DNA from: Adenophora triphylla var. japonica
Lineage: Eukaryota > Streptophyta > Magnoliopsida > Asterales > Campanulaceae
Assembly: GCA_022495995.1 (NCBI GenBank)
Contig: JAFEMH010002509.1
Span: 271,709-335,708, forward strand
Direction of reading: 5' to 3'
DNA: 64,000 bases
Shown piece by piece: positions 33,770 to 44,476 of this stretch. The translations under genes and the position numbers were made by a program. Within the stretch, counting starts at the first letter, position 1. Every line of letters starts with the position of its first letter. The notes beneath the pieces were generated by a model, which was not told the DNA's origin, ran no database searches, and saw only the letters and a program-made list of their open reading frames with translations.

Positions 33770-35248
33770 TGATGAGTGAATTTGATACATATATTTTGCC
33801 TATGTTTCCGGATGCTTTACAATGATTTTTGATGTATTTAGTTTAGTTTTGATGTATTTGAGTGACATTTTGTTATGTGAGGTTGTGTGAGAAAACTATG
33901 CACTTTGAGGGTATTTTTGGATTTTTATTTGTAATTGGTTGTAAAATCTCACGGAGCATGCAAGTTACTTGTCAAAGTGAAAAAGGACAGCAAATTGGTC
34001 GAGGTTCGAGCTCGGGGTCAAGCACGGTCAAGGGACGAAGGCCAGGTCAAAGCTGAGTCAAAATGGGACAATTCTGCATTTGGCACGAGTGGAGTACGAC
34101 TGAAGAAGCATGGAGCACGACTTGGGAACGAATGGAATCAAGCCAAAGACAGCCAGCTACTCAGAACGAGTGGACCATGGGAGCACGACTCGTTCTCACG
34201 AGTGACAGCCAAGGTGATTTCAAGCAAAGCCACTCAGAACGAATGGAGGGGCCTGGCACGAGTCGTTCTCACGACTGGAACTGAAGGGCACGACTCGTGC
34301 TAATTATCACGACTCGTGCCAGGACGCGTATCGTGACGTCAGCAAGGATTTTAAAGCAGATTTTGGTGGATTTTCTTAAATTCTTTTCCTAGTTTATTAA
34401 GGATTACTTGAGGACTATATATATTCCTATTAGTATTATTATTAGGTACCTTTTGTCTTACTTTTCTTGCCTAGGTTTTCAAGGATTAAAGAGTTTATTT
34501 TCAAGGTTTTTGCAAGGATTTCAGGTTTGATGTTTTGTTGCTATTCATGTTTTGTGATGTTTATCCGGAATATGAGTAGCTAATTTCTTTGTAGTTCACG
34601 GATTGGTGTAGCCCGTATTTGAACTTTATGCTATATATTTAAGTTTCATTTAATTGTGGAGTTAGTTCATTCTAGTATTCTTAATTTTTATTTGGTACAA
34701 GTCCTGCACTTGCGTGGGGAATTGTGCATGAACACTATTAGGATGATTAGACTCGATTGACGATCTTGCGTGAATCGATTGAGTCTAGGTTTCATTAATT
34801 CTTTGGTGCTTAATGAATTGAGTAGTTGTCAATTTGATCTTGCGTGATAATTGATAACTATTCAATAAAAGAATTGCAATCCGGCAATCGAACCGTCCCA
34901 ATTCTTACAAAAGCGAAGAAGCCCTAAACCCAATTAATATTTTATCATTCAAAAGGGCATAAAGGGATAATATGTGGTGAACCTAATCCGTGGGCTAGTT
35001 GTTAAATCCTTGAATTTTGTTTGCGAGCTTGCTTATTTGTTACTTTAGTTGCTAAATTGTTTTAATTTTCTTTCGTACTTAGTTTTAATAAACCAAATCA
35101 AAACCCATTTTGTTACTTTAAGCATAAATTAAATTTACTTGTTAAAGCCAACGAGTCTCTGTGGTTCGACCCCTGCTCGTGCAAATTACTACACCGGTAG
35201 TGAGTACAATTGCTCGGATTTTATTACTAGAGAAATTTTTCTCCATCA
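33770..35248 (+). repeat. Athila 5' LTR
   Basis: It carries a cluster of CACGACTCGTG/ACGAGT words at about 34015-34335. It is nearly identical to 44477-45953. Confidence 0.97.
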
Positions 35249-35309
35249 AGTTTTTGGCGCCGTTGCCGGGGACTTGTTGTGATTTTTAACAAGTTTATTT
35301 AATCAGTGC

Positions 35310-36706
35310 ATGTTTGGTCGCCGCTCATTGGATCCCAATTTGGTTCATTTGAACGACGATATAGACAGAATTGAGAGAGGCATTCCCTCTACTCAAGAGA
35401 GCGATACTGATTCTGAAACTTCTGTCACCGAGACAGAAGTAACTTTGAGTGAATCGGAAACTTCTTCCACCGAGGGAGAAGAATTTGAAATTGAAATGGC
35501 TTTGCAAGCACCCACCATGGATGCCTTCTCTAGGCCGCGGGTGGACACATCTGTGTCATGCATTGTATTGAATGAGGCAACAAAAAGTTATGAGGTAAAA
35601 GGCCATCTGTTTAACATGATCCCTCAATTTCATGGCCTTGCCTCTGAAGATTCTTTGAATTTCTTAAGGGAGTATATGATGATTGTGTCGAGTTTCCCAT
35701 TGAGAGACGGTGTGACTGATGAGCACTTAAGACTAAAATGCTTTCCCTTTGCTTTGAGGGATAATGCTAAGCAGTGGCTCATGTTGCTCCCACCTAGGAG
35801 CATTAATACTTGGGATGAATTGCATGATAAATTTTTGAGAAAATACTTCCCACATGCCACGTTAGCCACCTTTAGACGTAAAATCATTGGGTTCACACAG
35901 ACTCATTTGAGGCATTTCATGAAGCATGGGACAGATTTAAGATGCTCTTGGTGCAATGTCCCCATCATAATTTCCCTTTGCCTTTATTGCATCAAACTTT
36001 CTATGGGGGATTGACACAAGCCGATCAGGCTATGGTGGATAACGCAGCCGGAGGCTCCTTAGGAGCCAAAACTGCAGAAGAAACCCAAGATCTTTTTGAG
36101 AGATTATCATCTAATTCGCAACAAAAAGGGTCAAGGGGTAAAACCAATGGTGTGAATGGAGTAGGAATGAATGATGAGCTTGCTAAACAAATTGCACTCT
36201 TGAATCAAAGATTTGATACATTGGCCATGAATAATACTTCCAATTTTGCTTCCAATGTGTCATCTGTTGGTAATGCCATGCATGATAGTTGTGTAACTTG
36301 TGGATCTAACACCCATTCTTATGAAGTTTGCCCCACCACTAGTCCCCATTTGTATAATCATGAGCAGGTACAGGCGATGCAAGGCTATATGCAGAGGTTC
36401 CCGCAGAACAATCCATTTTCGCAGACATACAATCCTGGATGGGGGAAGCACCCTAATTTTTCTTGGGGAGGTAATCAACAGCCGAATAAACCTCTCCACC
36501 CCCAACCACCACCGCAGGGGCCTTATGAAAGGAATAAAGAGCCTTGGGAAGAGGCAATGGATCGGATGAGAGCGGAGCAACTCCAAGCAAGGGCGGAACA
36601 AGAAGAAGCAAACAACAATCAAGTTCTTTGCAATGAAAAAGTTAGAGACCCAAATGGGTCAATTGGCGGAGGCATTACAGTGGACGACAACCGGTATGTT
36701 CCCTAG
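35310..36706 (+). pseudogene. Athila gag (frameshifted)
   Basis: The first open part (35310 to about 35905) starts MFGRRSLDPNLVHLNDDI and carries the retrotransposon gag core: FHGLASEDSLNFLREY, DNAKQWLMLLPPRSI and FLRKYFPHA. At about 35905 the frame changes and the protein continues in the frame open from 35942 (QCPHHNFPLPLLHQTFYGGL). A CVTCGSNTHSYEVCP knuckle-like motif lies near 36300, then an Asn/Pro/Gln-rich tail. A second frame change near 36630 links to the protease/RT frame. Confidence 0.9.
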
Positions 36707-38195
36707 CCAAGGGGAGCAAGCAAAGGCCATCTTCACCCTACGTGGTGGCAAACAGGTAGACAATCAGGTAGCTTCTCCTTCTTCTCCTCCTACACCCCCT
36801 CTTGTTGACTCCCCTGCTGTGGAATCCCCTGTTGTGGAAAATGTTGTTGATGAGGATGTTGTGTCTAATGATGAGGGTACTAATGGATTGGGACAAAATG
36901 TGAATGTAGAAAAGTCCAATCCCAAGCCATATGTGCCCCCTGTTCCTTTCTCGGGCAGATTCTTGAGGAACAAGCTTGATCACCAAATGAAAGAATTGAT
37001 TGACATGTTTTCAAAAGTTAACATAAATTTGCCTTTGTTAAATGTGATCAAGAATGTTCCTGCGTATGCCAAATTCTTCAAGGAACTTAATTCCAAGAAA
37101 ATTCAGTATGGGAAAGATGAGAAATTGTTTTTGGGTGAGAATGCGAGCGCTGTAGTAAAACATAGTCTTCCACCGAAAATGAAAGACCCCGGGAGTTTTC
37201 TAATTTCCATTACTTTGGGGGATTCTCACACGGTGAGAGCTATGCTCGATCTTGGGGCAAGCATTAATTTGTTGCCATATTACATGTATCTTGAGTTGGG
37301 TTTGCCCGAGCTAAAACCCACTATGATGGCCCTACAACTCGCTGATCGGTCCATAAAAAGACCATTGGGCATCGTAGAGGATGTTTTAGTTCAAGTTGGG
37401 TCACTGATCATTCCTGTGGATTTTGTGGTCCTAGAGATGCCTCGCGGTGAGGGTAGTCGCCGGGATTCACCCATTTTGCTTGGGAGACCATTCATGGCAA
37501 CGACCAACACCGTAATTAATGTTGCTAGTGGCACTCTCTCCATGACTGTCGCAAGTGAAAAAATTGAAATAAATGTTTTTGAGGTAATGAAAAATGCGGT
37601 TGGTCATGATGAGTCTTGCATGTTTATTGATGAGTTTGATGAGGTTGATGATTGTGTGCGTGAGATTGCATGGCATGAGAGGGATTGTGAGGAGTTAGAG
37701 TCATTGATTTCAATGGGCGGTAAGAAAGCTAGGGATAATGCGGATGCTCAACTGATGGCTGTGGATAAGGCCGACGAGCACCATCCTAGTGATGGCCCGT
37801 TTCACCCCCTAGGCCACTTCAATGAGAAGTTGGCGCCTTCTATTGTGATTCCCCCAGTCCTTGAATTGAAAGTTCTCCCGTCAAATTTAAAATATGCATT
37901 TTTAGGAGAGGGGGAGACTTTACCTGTCATAATTGCATCGGATTTGTCCACTGACCAAGAGGCCCAATTGATTGCTGTTTTGTGTGAATATAAAGAGGCC
38001 ATTGGGTGGACATTGAAAGACATTAAGGGAATTAGTCCCACAATGTGCATGCACAGAATCCATCTCTTAGATGATGCTAAACCTTCTAGGGAGAGACAAC
38101 GGAGACTGAATCCTCACATGGAGGAAGCCGTGAGAAAAGAGGTCCTAAAATTGCTAGATGCGGGTATTATTTACCCAGTGGCTGAGAGTGAGTGA
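36633..38195 (+). CDS. Athila protease and N-terminal RT segment (ends at a premature stop)
   Basis: A 520-codon open stretch. After FTLRGGKQVDN come a proline/valine-rich linker and FLRNKLDHQMKELIDMFSKV. The protease active site reads AMLDLGASINLLPYYMYLELGL, using D-L-G in place of D-T-G or D-S-G as in other Athila-type elements. The RT entry region HRIHLLDDAKPSRERQRRLN follows. The frame closes at a TGA (38193-38195), where tryptophan is usual in AESEWVSP-type sequence, consistent with a G-to-A transition. Confidence 0.9.
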   Translation: MKKLETQMGQLAEALQWTTTGMFPSQGEQAKAIFTLRGGKQVDNQVASPSSPPTPPLVDSPAVESPVVENVVDEDVVSNDEGTNGLGQNVNVEKSNPKPYVPPVPFSGRFLRNKLDHQMKELIDMFSKVNINLPLLNVIKNVPAYAKFFKELNSKKIQYGKDEKLFLGENASAVVKHSLPPKMKDPGSFLISITLGDSHTVRAMLDLGASINLLPYYMYLELGLPELKPTMMALQLADRSIKRPLGIVEDVLVQVGSLIIPVDFVVLEMPRGEGSRRDSPILLGRPFMATTNTVINVASGTLSMTVASEKIEINVFEVMKNAVGHDESCMFIDEFDEVDDCVREIAWHERDCEELESLISMGGKKARDNADAQLMAVDKADEHHPSDGPFHPLGHFNEKLAPSIVIPPVLELKVLPSNLKYAFLGEGETLPVIIASDLSTDQEAQLIAVLCEYKEAIGWTLKDIKGISPTMCMHRIHLLDDAKPSRERQRRLNPHMEEAVRKEVLKLLDAGIIYPVAESE

Positions 38196-38264
38196 GTAAG
38201 TCCGGTACAAGTTGTACCAAAAAGATCGGGCATCACTGTAGTTCAGAACGAAAAAGGTGAGGAT

Positions 38265-39077
38265 GTGCCCATGAGAGAAGTGACCGGTCTTAGGATGTGT
38301 ATTGACTTGAGAAAACTAAATGCTGCGACCAAGAAAGATCACTTTCCTTTGCCTTTCATTGATCAGATGTTAGAAAGATTGGCCGGTCACTCTTACTATT
38401 GTTTTCTTGATGGCTTTTCGGGGTATAATCAAATTGTCATAGCCCCTGAAGATCAGTCCAAAACCACCTTCACATGTCCATTCGGCACATACGCATTTAG
38501 GAGGATGCCCTTCGGGCTTTGCAATGCACCTGCGACATTTCAAAGGTGCATGACCTCCATTTTTTCGGATATGATTGAAAGGTGTGTTGAGGTTTTCATG
38601 GATGTTTTTTCTGTTATAGGAGATAGTTTTGATGATTGCTTAAAGAACTTGGAATCTGTTTTGAAAAGATGTTGTGAAACCAACCTGACGTTAAGTTGGG
38701 AAAAATGCCATTTTCTTGTAAAGCATGGAATTGTGTTGGGTCACATTGTGTCAAGTAAGGGGATTGAGGTTGATAGGGCTAAAATTGATGTGATTGCTAA
38801 ATTACCTCCCGAATTCGCCAAGGGTGTGCGAAGTTTCCTAGGGCATGCGGGTTTCTATAGGCGATTCATAAAAGACTTTTCAAAAATTTGTAAGCCTTTA
38901 TGTAATCTGCTTGCCAAGGATACGGAGTTCATTTTTGACCAAGAGTGTGTTGATGCTTTCAATTTGCTTAAGAAAAAGTTGACATGTGCCCCCATTCTTT
39001 CTAGTCCCAATTGGTCTCACCCTTTTGAGATCATGTGTGATGCCTCGGACTTTGCTATTGGGGCTGTTCTGGGATAA
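38265..39077 (+). pseudogene. Athila reverse transcriptase core with altered catalytic motif
   Basis: RMCIDLRKLNAATKKDHFPL, CFLDGFSGYNQI and FGLCNAPATFQRCM are standard Gypsy RT blocks. The catalytic box reads VFMDVFSV where Gypsy elements have (Y/F)xDDFSV: the second aspartate codon is GTT at 38604-38606. That residue coordinates the metal ions, so this RT should be inactive. The frame ends at a TAA (39075-39077) at the usual Gln of GAVLGQ, before RNase H continues downstream. Confidence 0.92.
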
Positions 39078-39089
39078 AGGGTAGACAAA

Positions 39090-39944
39090 TTGCCTTCCGT
39101 GATTCATTATGCTAGTAGAACACTTAATGATGCACAACTGAATTACACCACAACTGAAAAAGAATTTCTAGCCGTTGTGTTTGCATTGGAAAAGTTTCGT
39201 TCTTACTTACTAGGGTCAAAGGTGATAATTTATTCTGACCATGCTGCATTGAAACATTTGTTAAATAAGAAAGATGCTAAGCCTCGTTTGTTGAGGTGGA
39301 TGTTATTGTTACAAGAGTTTGATGTAGAGATCCGGGATAAAAAGGGGACTGAAAATGTGGTGGCGGACCATTTATCGAGGCTTGAGGACTATTCGTATCT
39401 TAATATCGAGGAGAGTGTGATTCCGGTTAATGAAAATTTTCCGGATGAACAACTTCTTGCCATACATGTCCAAGAACCTTGGTATGCAGACTTTGTCAAT
39501 TACTTGGTGTCTAATATATTCCCACCACAATTCACCTATGACCAAAAACGCAAGTTTAAGTCAGATGTGAAACATTACATTTGGGATGATCCTTATCTAT
39601 GGAAAATTTGCCCGGACAAAATTGTTAGGAGATGTGTTCCGGACCATGAGCAGAGTAGTGTGTTGAGATTTTGTCATGAACTCCAATGTGGGGGTCATTT
39701 TAGTGGCCAAAAGACCGCTAGGAAAGTGCTGCAATCGGGTCTTTATTGGCCTACTCTGTTTAAAGATGCTCAAGAGTTTTGTCTTAGATGTGATAGGTGT
39801 CAACGGTCCGGGAACATAGGGAAAAGAGATGAGATGCCCTTACAAAGTAATCTTATTGTTGATATATTTGATGTGTGGGGCATTGATTTTATGGGCCCCT
39901 TTCCCCCGTCCCACGGTTATTTGTACATACTTGTTCTTTGTTGA
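39090..39944 (+). pseudogene. Athila RNase H and integrase zinc-binding region
   Basis: The frame continues from the RT after a stop: [20 protein letters not shown] is the RNase H-like block, with [14 protein letters not shown] following. [12 protein letters not shown] and [11 protein letters not shown] form the H2C2 integrase finger. [10 protein letters not shown] opens the integrase core with its first acidic residue. The frame shifts at about 39940. Confidence 0.88.
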
Positions 39945-40787
39945 TTATGTTTCAAAGTGGGTGGAGGCAATTGCCACCCGAACTAATGATGCTAATGTCG
40001 TTTGCAAGTTTGTTTGTGAGAATATTTTCAGCAGGTATGGCATGCCACGAGCAATTATCAGTGATCAAGGGACCCACTCACCAACAAAAGGTTCAATGCA
40101 GTTTTGAAAAAGTATGGGGTGGTGCATAAGCTTGCTACAGCATATCATCCCCAAACTTCGGGACAAGTGGAGGTAAGCAATCGGCAAATAAAGGGTGTTC
40201 TTGAGAAAACAGTGCGTCCCAACAGGAAAGATTGGGCATTAAAGTTGGGGGATGCATTGTGGGCATACAGAACGGCATACAAAACGCCCATTGGAATGAG
40301 TCCGTACAGGATAGTGTATGGGAAAGAATGTCACCTCCCGGTGGAGTTGGAACACAAGTCGTATTGGGCTGTGAGGGAATTGAACATGGATTTGAATGCT
40401 GCGGGAGAAAAGAGATTGCTTGCACTTGATGAGATTGAGGAGCTCCGACAAGATAGTTATGAGAGCGCAAAATTGTATAAAGAAAGGACCAAACGCTACC
40501 ACGATAAAAATTTGAAGCCCAAGTTCATAAGACCGGGTATGAAAGTCCTTCTCTTCAACTCTCGGTTGAAGCTTTTTCCGGGTAAGTTGAGTTCTAGGTG
40601 GTCGGGCCCGTATGATGTGGTGCGTGTGTATCCGCACGGAGCAGTTGAACTCAAGAATCCAAAGGATGGGAATGTGTTTAAAGTCAATGGTCATCGAGTG
40701 AAGCCATATTACGAAGGGGTGTCAATTTTGGAAGACATCAATGAGATTGACGTGATTGAGTTGGTGGACGCGGAGGAGGACACCTAG
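39945..40787 (+). pseudogene. Athila integrase core and C-terminus (two frames)
   Basis: [14 protein letters not shown] and IISDQGTH (second catalytic Asp) lie in the frame open to 40107. A frameshift follows. The other catalytic residue is in [16 protein letters not shown] in the frame from 40104, which stays open through [17 protein letters not shown] and RWSGPYDVV to a stop at 40787. Confidence 0.9.
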
Positions 40788-42161
40788 TTCCGTGGAGGCA
40801 TAATGTCGAGCTTAACGACTGTAACCAAAGCGCTGATTGGGAGGCAACCCAATGGAGGTAACATTTACTGTTTTCTGTATTTTCGTTTTAGTTTCTTCAT
40901 CGTTGCATTTGAATTGTCTTGTGTCTTTCTTGGTCTTGCCATGAGGACATAGCATGATTTAAGTGTGGGGGTGGTGAATTTTATAAAAAAAAAAAAAAGA
41001 GAGGTCTTCCGCTTTTATTTGTCTTTTTTTTTCGTAAACGTGTCGAACTACGGTGACCTGAGCCTATTCTTGTGGGTAGTCCGCCCACATTAATGGGGAC
41101 GTAGGCAACGAAAGTGCGGTCAAAATGTGTGTCAAATATGACATGCAAATGGTCTAGCCAAAGACATTAAAAAGGGCGGCTCACCGGGAGACAACTCGGA
41201 TTTGTATTTGTATTTTTTTTTCATTAAACTGGTGCTACTGAAAGGTATTTCTTTTGTTTATTAATGTGCAGAAAACGTGCGTGGAGGAGCCAAAGCCAAA
41301 GTCCTGGGCCTACAAAAAAAAATTGAAAAATTGGCCCAGGCAGAGCACGACTCGTGCTCAATAGCACGAGTGGGAGCACGAGTGGTAGAGAGAGCCATTC
41401 TACTCAGAACGATTGGAGGTCTGGGGAACGAGTCGTTAGAACGAATGGGATCAATGGTCACGACTCGTGCTAAATGGCACGACTCGTGCCAAATAGAAAT
41501 TTAAATTCGTAAAAACCCAAAATTTTTCAGTCGTGCCCTAATTCAAAACCAAACACAGCCGCCCCTTCCCTTCTTCCCAATTTCAAAATCCTTCTTTCTC
41601 TCTCTAAAATCCATCATTAAACCCTTAGAATCTTCACCCCTAACCCACAAAATCCTCTTCTCTACCCCATTATAACCCTTGTGTCCGAAAATCACCCCCA
41701 AAATTCAACCTTGTTGAGTGATTTCTTGAAGAAAGTTGTTGAAATTGAAAATTGGTGGGTTTGTTGTTTGTTTGTTTTGGAGTGCGAATTGGAGCAAATC
41801 CCTTTGGGATTGGAGTTGCATTGTTCTCTTCTCTCTTCTCCGGGCTTCTTCTCAGATTCCGGCGACTTCTCCGGCCAATTTTCCGGTCAAAATTTTCCGG
41901 CGACTTAAGCTCTTAAGAGGTAATTCTACTTTCAGATTCCTCCGTTGTTTTGAAGTGTGATTGATTAGTGAAGTTTTGAAGGAAGGTTGGATTGTGTTGG
42001 ATTATCATTATTTATTTCAAATATTGTGTTGTTGGAAGATAGTGGGATTGTTTGGCCATTGCTAGTGTTTCACAAATATTCTGTGTGAGTGGAGAAGGGG
42101 TGACATTGGTTTGGTATTGTTCTTGTGTGGCCAAGTTGTCTGTGTGTTGATTATTATTGTG
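40788..42161 (+). other. Athila spacer between pol and the 3' ORF
   Basis: Non-coding. It contains a TTAAGTGTGGGGGTGG purine tract at about 40960, a poly-A run, and at 41340-41495 a second cluster of ACGACTCGT palindromes with a perfect 15-bp palindrome at 41476-41490. The CT-rich stretch at 41560-41900 probably belongs to the leader of the 3' ORF. Confidence 0.7.
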
Positions 42162-43706
42162 ATAATGGGAAGAACAAAAGATAAGGGTAAAGCAGTTGAA
42201 ACTCAGCCTAAGAAAAGGAGAAACATTGTTATTGAGGAACCCACACGCACCCCCGATGATTTCATGGGTTTAACTAAATTGACGGATTCCCAAAAGAATA
42301 AATGGAGGAATTTGGCGAATGGAAGGGTTGTTCAAGTGACGAGATTCTTGTGTGAGGATACATTAAGGAAATTGGGACTACATGGTTTGGTTTCGGGATT
42401 ATTGAACAACATTGGATTGGGAGGCTTCTTGGGCAAAAGTGCGGGAGTATACAAGCGAGTGACGCTTGAATTTTTGGCTACTATAGAGAGACGTGAGGAG
42501 AATGGGATTTGGAGTGTGCGCTTTAACACAAATGATATTACGAGGACTATGTCATATGCTGCAGCTAGGACTTATTTGGGTGTGAGTGAGCCCCGAGGAG
42601 AGTGGTCAGAGAGAGATAGGACTGTCGAGACATTCTTTTACGAGTTGACAGGGAAGTTTATGCAGAAACCTTATGTGGTCATGAAATCTCTCTCCCATCC
42701 CGCGTGGAAACTCCTTTATAGGGGTTTATCTATGACCTTCTACGCTAATGGGGAGCCGGCGCAGATGAACGCCCTACAGTTTGCGACTATGGAGTGTGCT
42801 TTACCGTCGAATACTGTGATTCCAGATTGGGTTGATCTGTTTTTCAGAAGGTGTGAGGCGTTGGGTGTTAATGGAAATGGGAACATCCCAGTGGGTGGTA
42901 TGGTGACTTTGTTAGTGGAAAACTTTGTTCGTAATCATCCTAAATCGGTAGGCAATGCGGAGGGGCCTTTATTCTATGATCGGTTCTTCTTATACCGATA
43001 TGACACTTTCGAGCGTATCTCTGGGCAGAATGAGGCATTGACTTTTACTTATGGTGGTGATAGGAGCTTCAGGTGTGCACCGGGAGTGGTATTTCTGTTT
43101 GGTCCATATGCTAGAGATTGGAGGATGCCTTTTGTTGCAGATATGACCTTGAGAGACATGAGGAGAGATATGGGTGAGAGAGTGAGTGATGATGAAGAAG
43201 AGCAGCAGCAAGCGCAGCAGGGTGATGATCAACAGGGTGGTGAGGACCATCAGATGAGAGAGCCGTTTCAGGCTGGGACTAGTGGAGGCTTTGCAGGCCA
43301 TGGGCAGGATCAGTCAAGGATGGCTGGAGCTTTTGATTATTGGGGTGACATGAGAGCATATTTAGATGCTCAGTACCAGAGAGATGCGGAGGAGAGAGAG
43401 AGGAGATACAGAGAGGAGTGTGAGGCTAGGGAGGCGCAGAACTTGATGTGGCGCACTCGATTTGACTATGTGGATAGGCGTTGGGATGCTCAAGATGATA
43501 GACTAGAGGCGTTGGAGGATAGGGTAGAGACCACGAATAGAATGGTCTATCGGCGGCGGCTTTGGATGCAACGGCAGAGCCCGGACACTTCTGAGCCGGT
43601 CCCAGGCAGGCACTTTCGGGAGATGATTAGGAGAGGCGATAGGAGGAGGCGGCGGGCGGCCCGTGAGGCCCGGTTTCCGAGATGGGGGCTTCGGCCGAGA
43701 TATTGA
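42162..43706 (+). CDS. Athila 3' ORF (env-position protein, function unknown), intact
   Basis: I start at the ATG at 42162 (MGRTKDKGKAVETQPKKRR) because a short basic leader of this kind suits Athila 3' ORFs; an in-frame ATG at 42111 would add 17 hydrophobic residues. About 514 codons are open without a break. The N-terminal half (LANGRVVQVTRFL, YELTGKFMQKPYVVM, IPDWVDLFFRRCE) belongs to the family of Athila ORF proteins. The centre is Gln/Asp-rich, followed by a predicted coiled coil (ERERRYREECEAREAQ) and an Arg-rich tail (RRGDRRRRRAAREAR). No signal peptide or fusion-type features are evident. The role is unknown. Its integrity contrasts with the broken gag-pol. Confidence 0.85.
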   Translation: MMGRTKDKGKAVETQPKKRRNIVIEEPTRTPDDFMGLTKLTDSQKNKWRNLANGRVVQVTRFLCEDTLRKLGLHGLVSGLLNNIGLGGFLGKSAGVYKRVTLEFLATIERREENGIWSVRFNTNDITRTMSYAAARTYLGVSEPRGEWSERDRTVETFFYELTGKFMQKPYVVMKSLSHPAWKLLYRGLSMTFYANGEPAQMNALQFATMECALPSNTVIPDWVDLFFRRCEALGVNGNGNIPVGGMVTLLVENFVRNHPKSVGNAEGPLFYDRFFLYRYDTFERISGQNEALTFTYGGDRSFRCAPGVVFLFGPYARDWRMPFVADMTLRDMRRDMGERVSDDEEEQQQAQQGDDQQGGEDHQMREPFQAGTSGGFAGHGQDQSRMAGAFDYWGDMRAYLDAQYQRDAEERERRYREECEAREAQNLMWRTRFDYVDRRWDAQDDRLEALEDRVETTNRMVYRRRLWMQRQSPDTSEPVPGRHFREMIRRGDRRRRRAAREARFPRWGLRPRY

Positions 43707-43835
43707 TGGTATTGTTTCTTATACTCTTCCCTTTTACATTTAAAGCTTGTCCTATTTCTATTTTTGTGCACACATTGAGGACCTTTGTGGAGTTTAAGTG
43801 TGGGGGAAGGGCGGTGCCTTGTATCGTATGTATAT

Positions 43836-43877
<42 letters not shown>

Positions 43878-44476
43878 ATAAAAAAAAAAATAAAAAAATA
43901 GAGTGGCTAAGTAAAAACCCGAAAGGGCACTTAGGCAAAAGGTGAGAATTTGAGCGAAAACATCCTTATTCACCGGCGTGGAGACATAAGGGGGAGTTAG
44001 GAGTTCGGGTAGGATCATTTTTTGGAGATGGAGGTTCGTGATTAGAGGCGTTAGGATAGAAATCCTCGTGCACCTTGGAGTAATAAGGGGGGTTGGAGAA
44101 TAGCACGAGGTAAGTTTTTGTTGAGCATATCTTTTTCTTAACATTAACTTTTGACTGAGGGTGTACTTAATGTAGTGTGAGCAAGTGTGGGGGAAAGTTT
44201 AGGACATTTTAGTTTCCTCCCATTATCATTGTGAGGGCCCTAGTTTGGACGATCATTTTATCATGGAGTTTGATGTCAAGCTAGGGCCATTGATTTTCGT
44301 TTGGGGAGTCTTATGGAGACGGAGTTTTGTACACTCCGGCATCATTTTGTTTGATTAGTATTGGTGGTTAGAGAAAGCTAGGTATCATTTTCTTCCGCAC
44401 ATCTGTTTTAGACCAATTTTAGATTGGAGTTAGGATATTACTCAGGGACGAGTAATGGTCTAAGTGTGGGGGAATT
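43707..44476 (+). other. Athila 3' non-coding region with repeated purine tracts
   Basis: TTTAAGTGTGGGGGAAGG (43794), GCAAGTGTGGGGGAAAG (44182) and CTAAGTGTGGGGGAATT (44460) are copies of the polypurine tract; the last abuts the 3' LTR. A run of about 47 nearly pure A lies at 43840-43890. No gene is seen. Confidence 0.8.

Noticed and set aside
34063..34303. ORFs in the Athila LTR (also at 44770-45010)
   Set aside because: Present identically in both LTRs, no protein family; non-coding LTR sequence.
42111..42161. Upstream ATG adding a hydrophobic leader to the Athila 3' ORF (possible signal peptide)
   Set aside because: The leader lies in leader-like sequence, and a start at 42162 with a basic Lys-rich N-terminus fits the family better.
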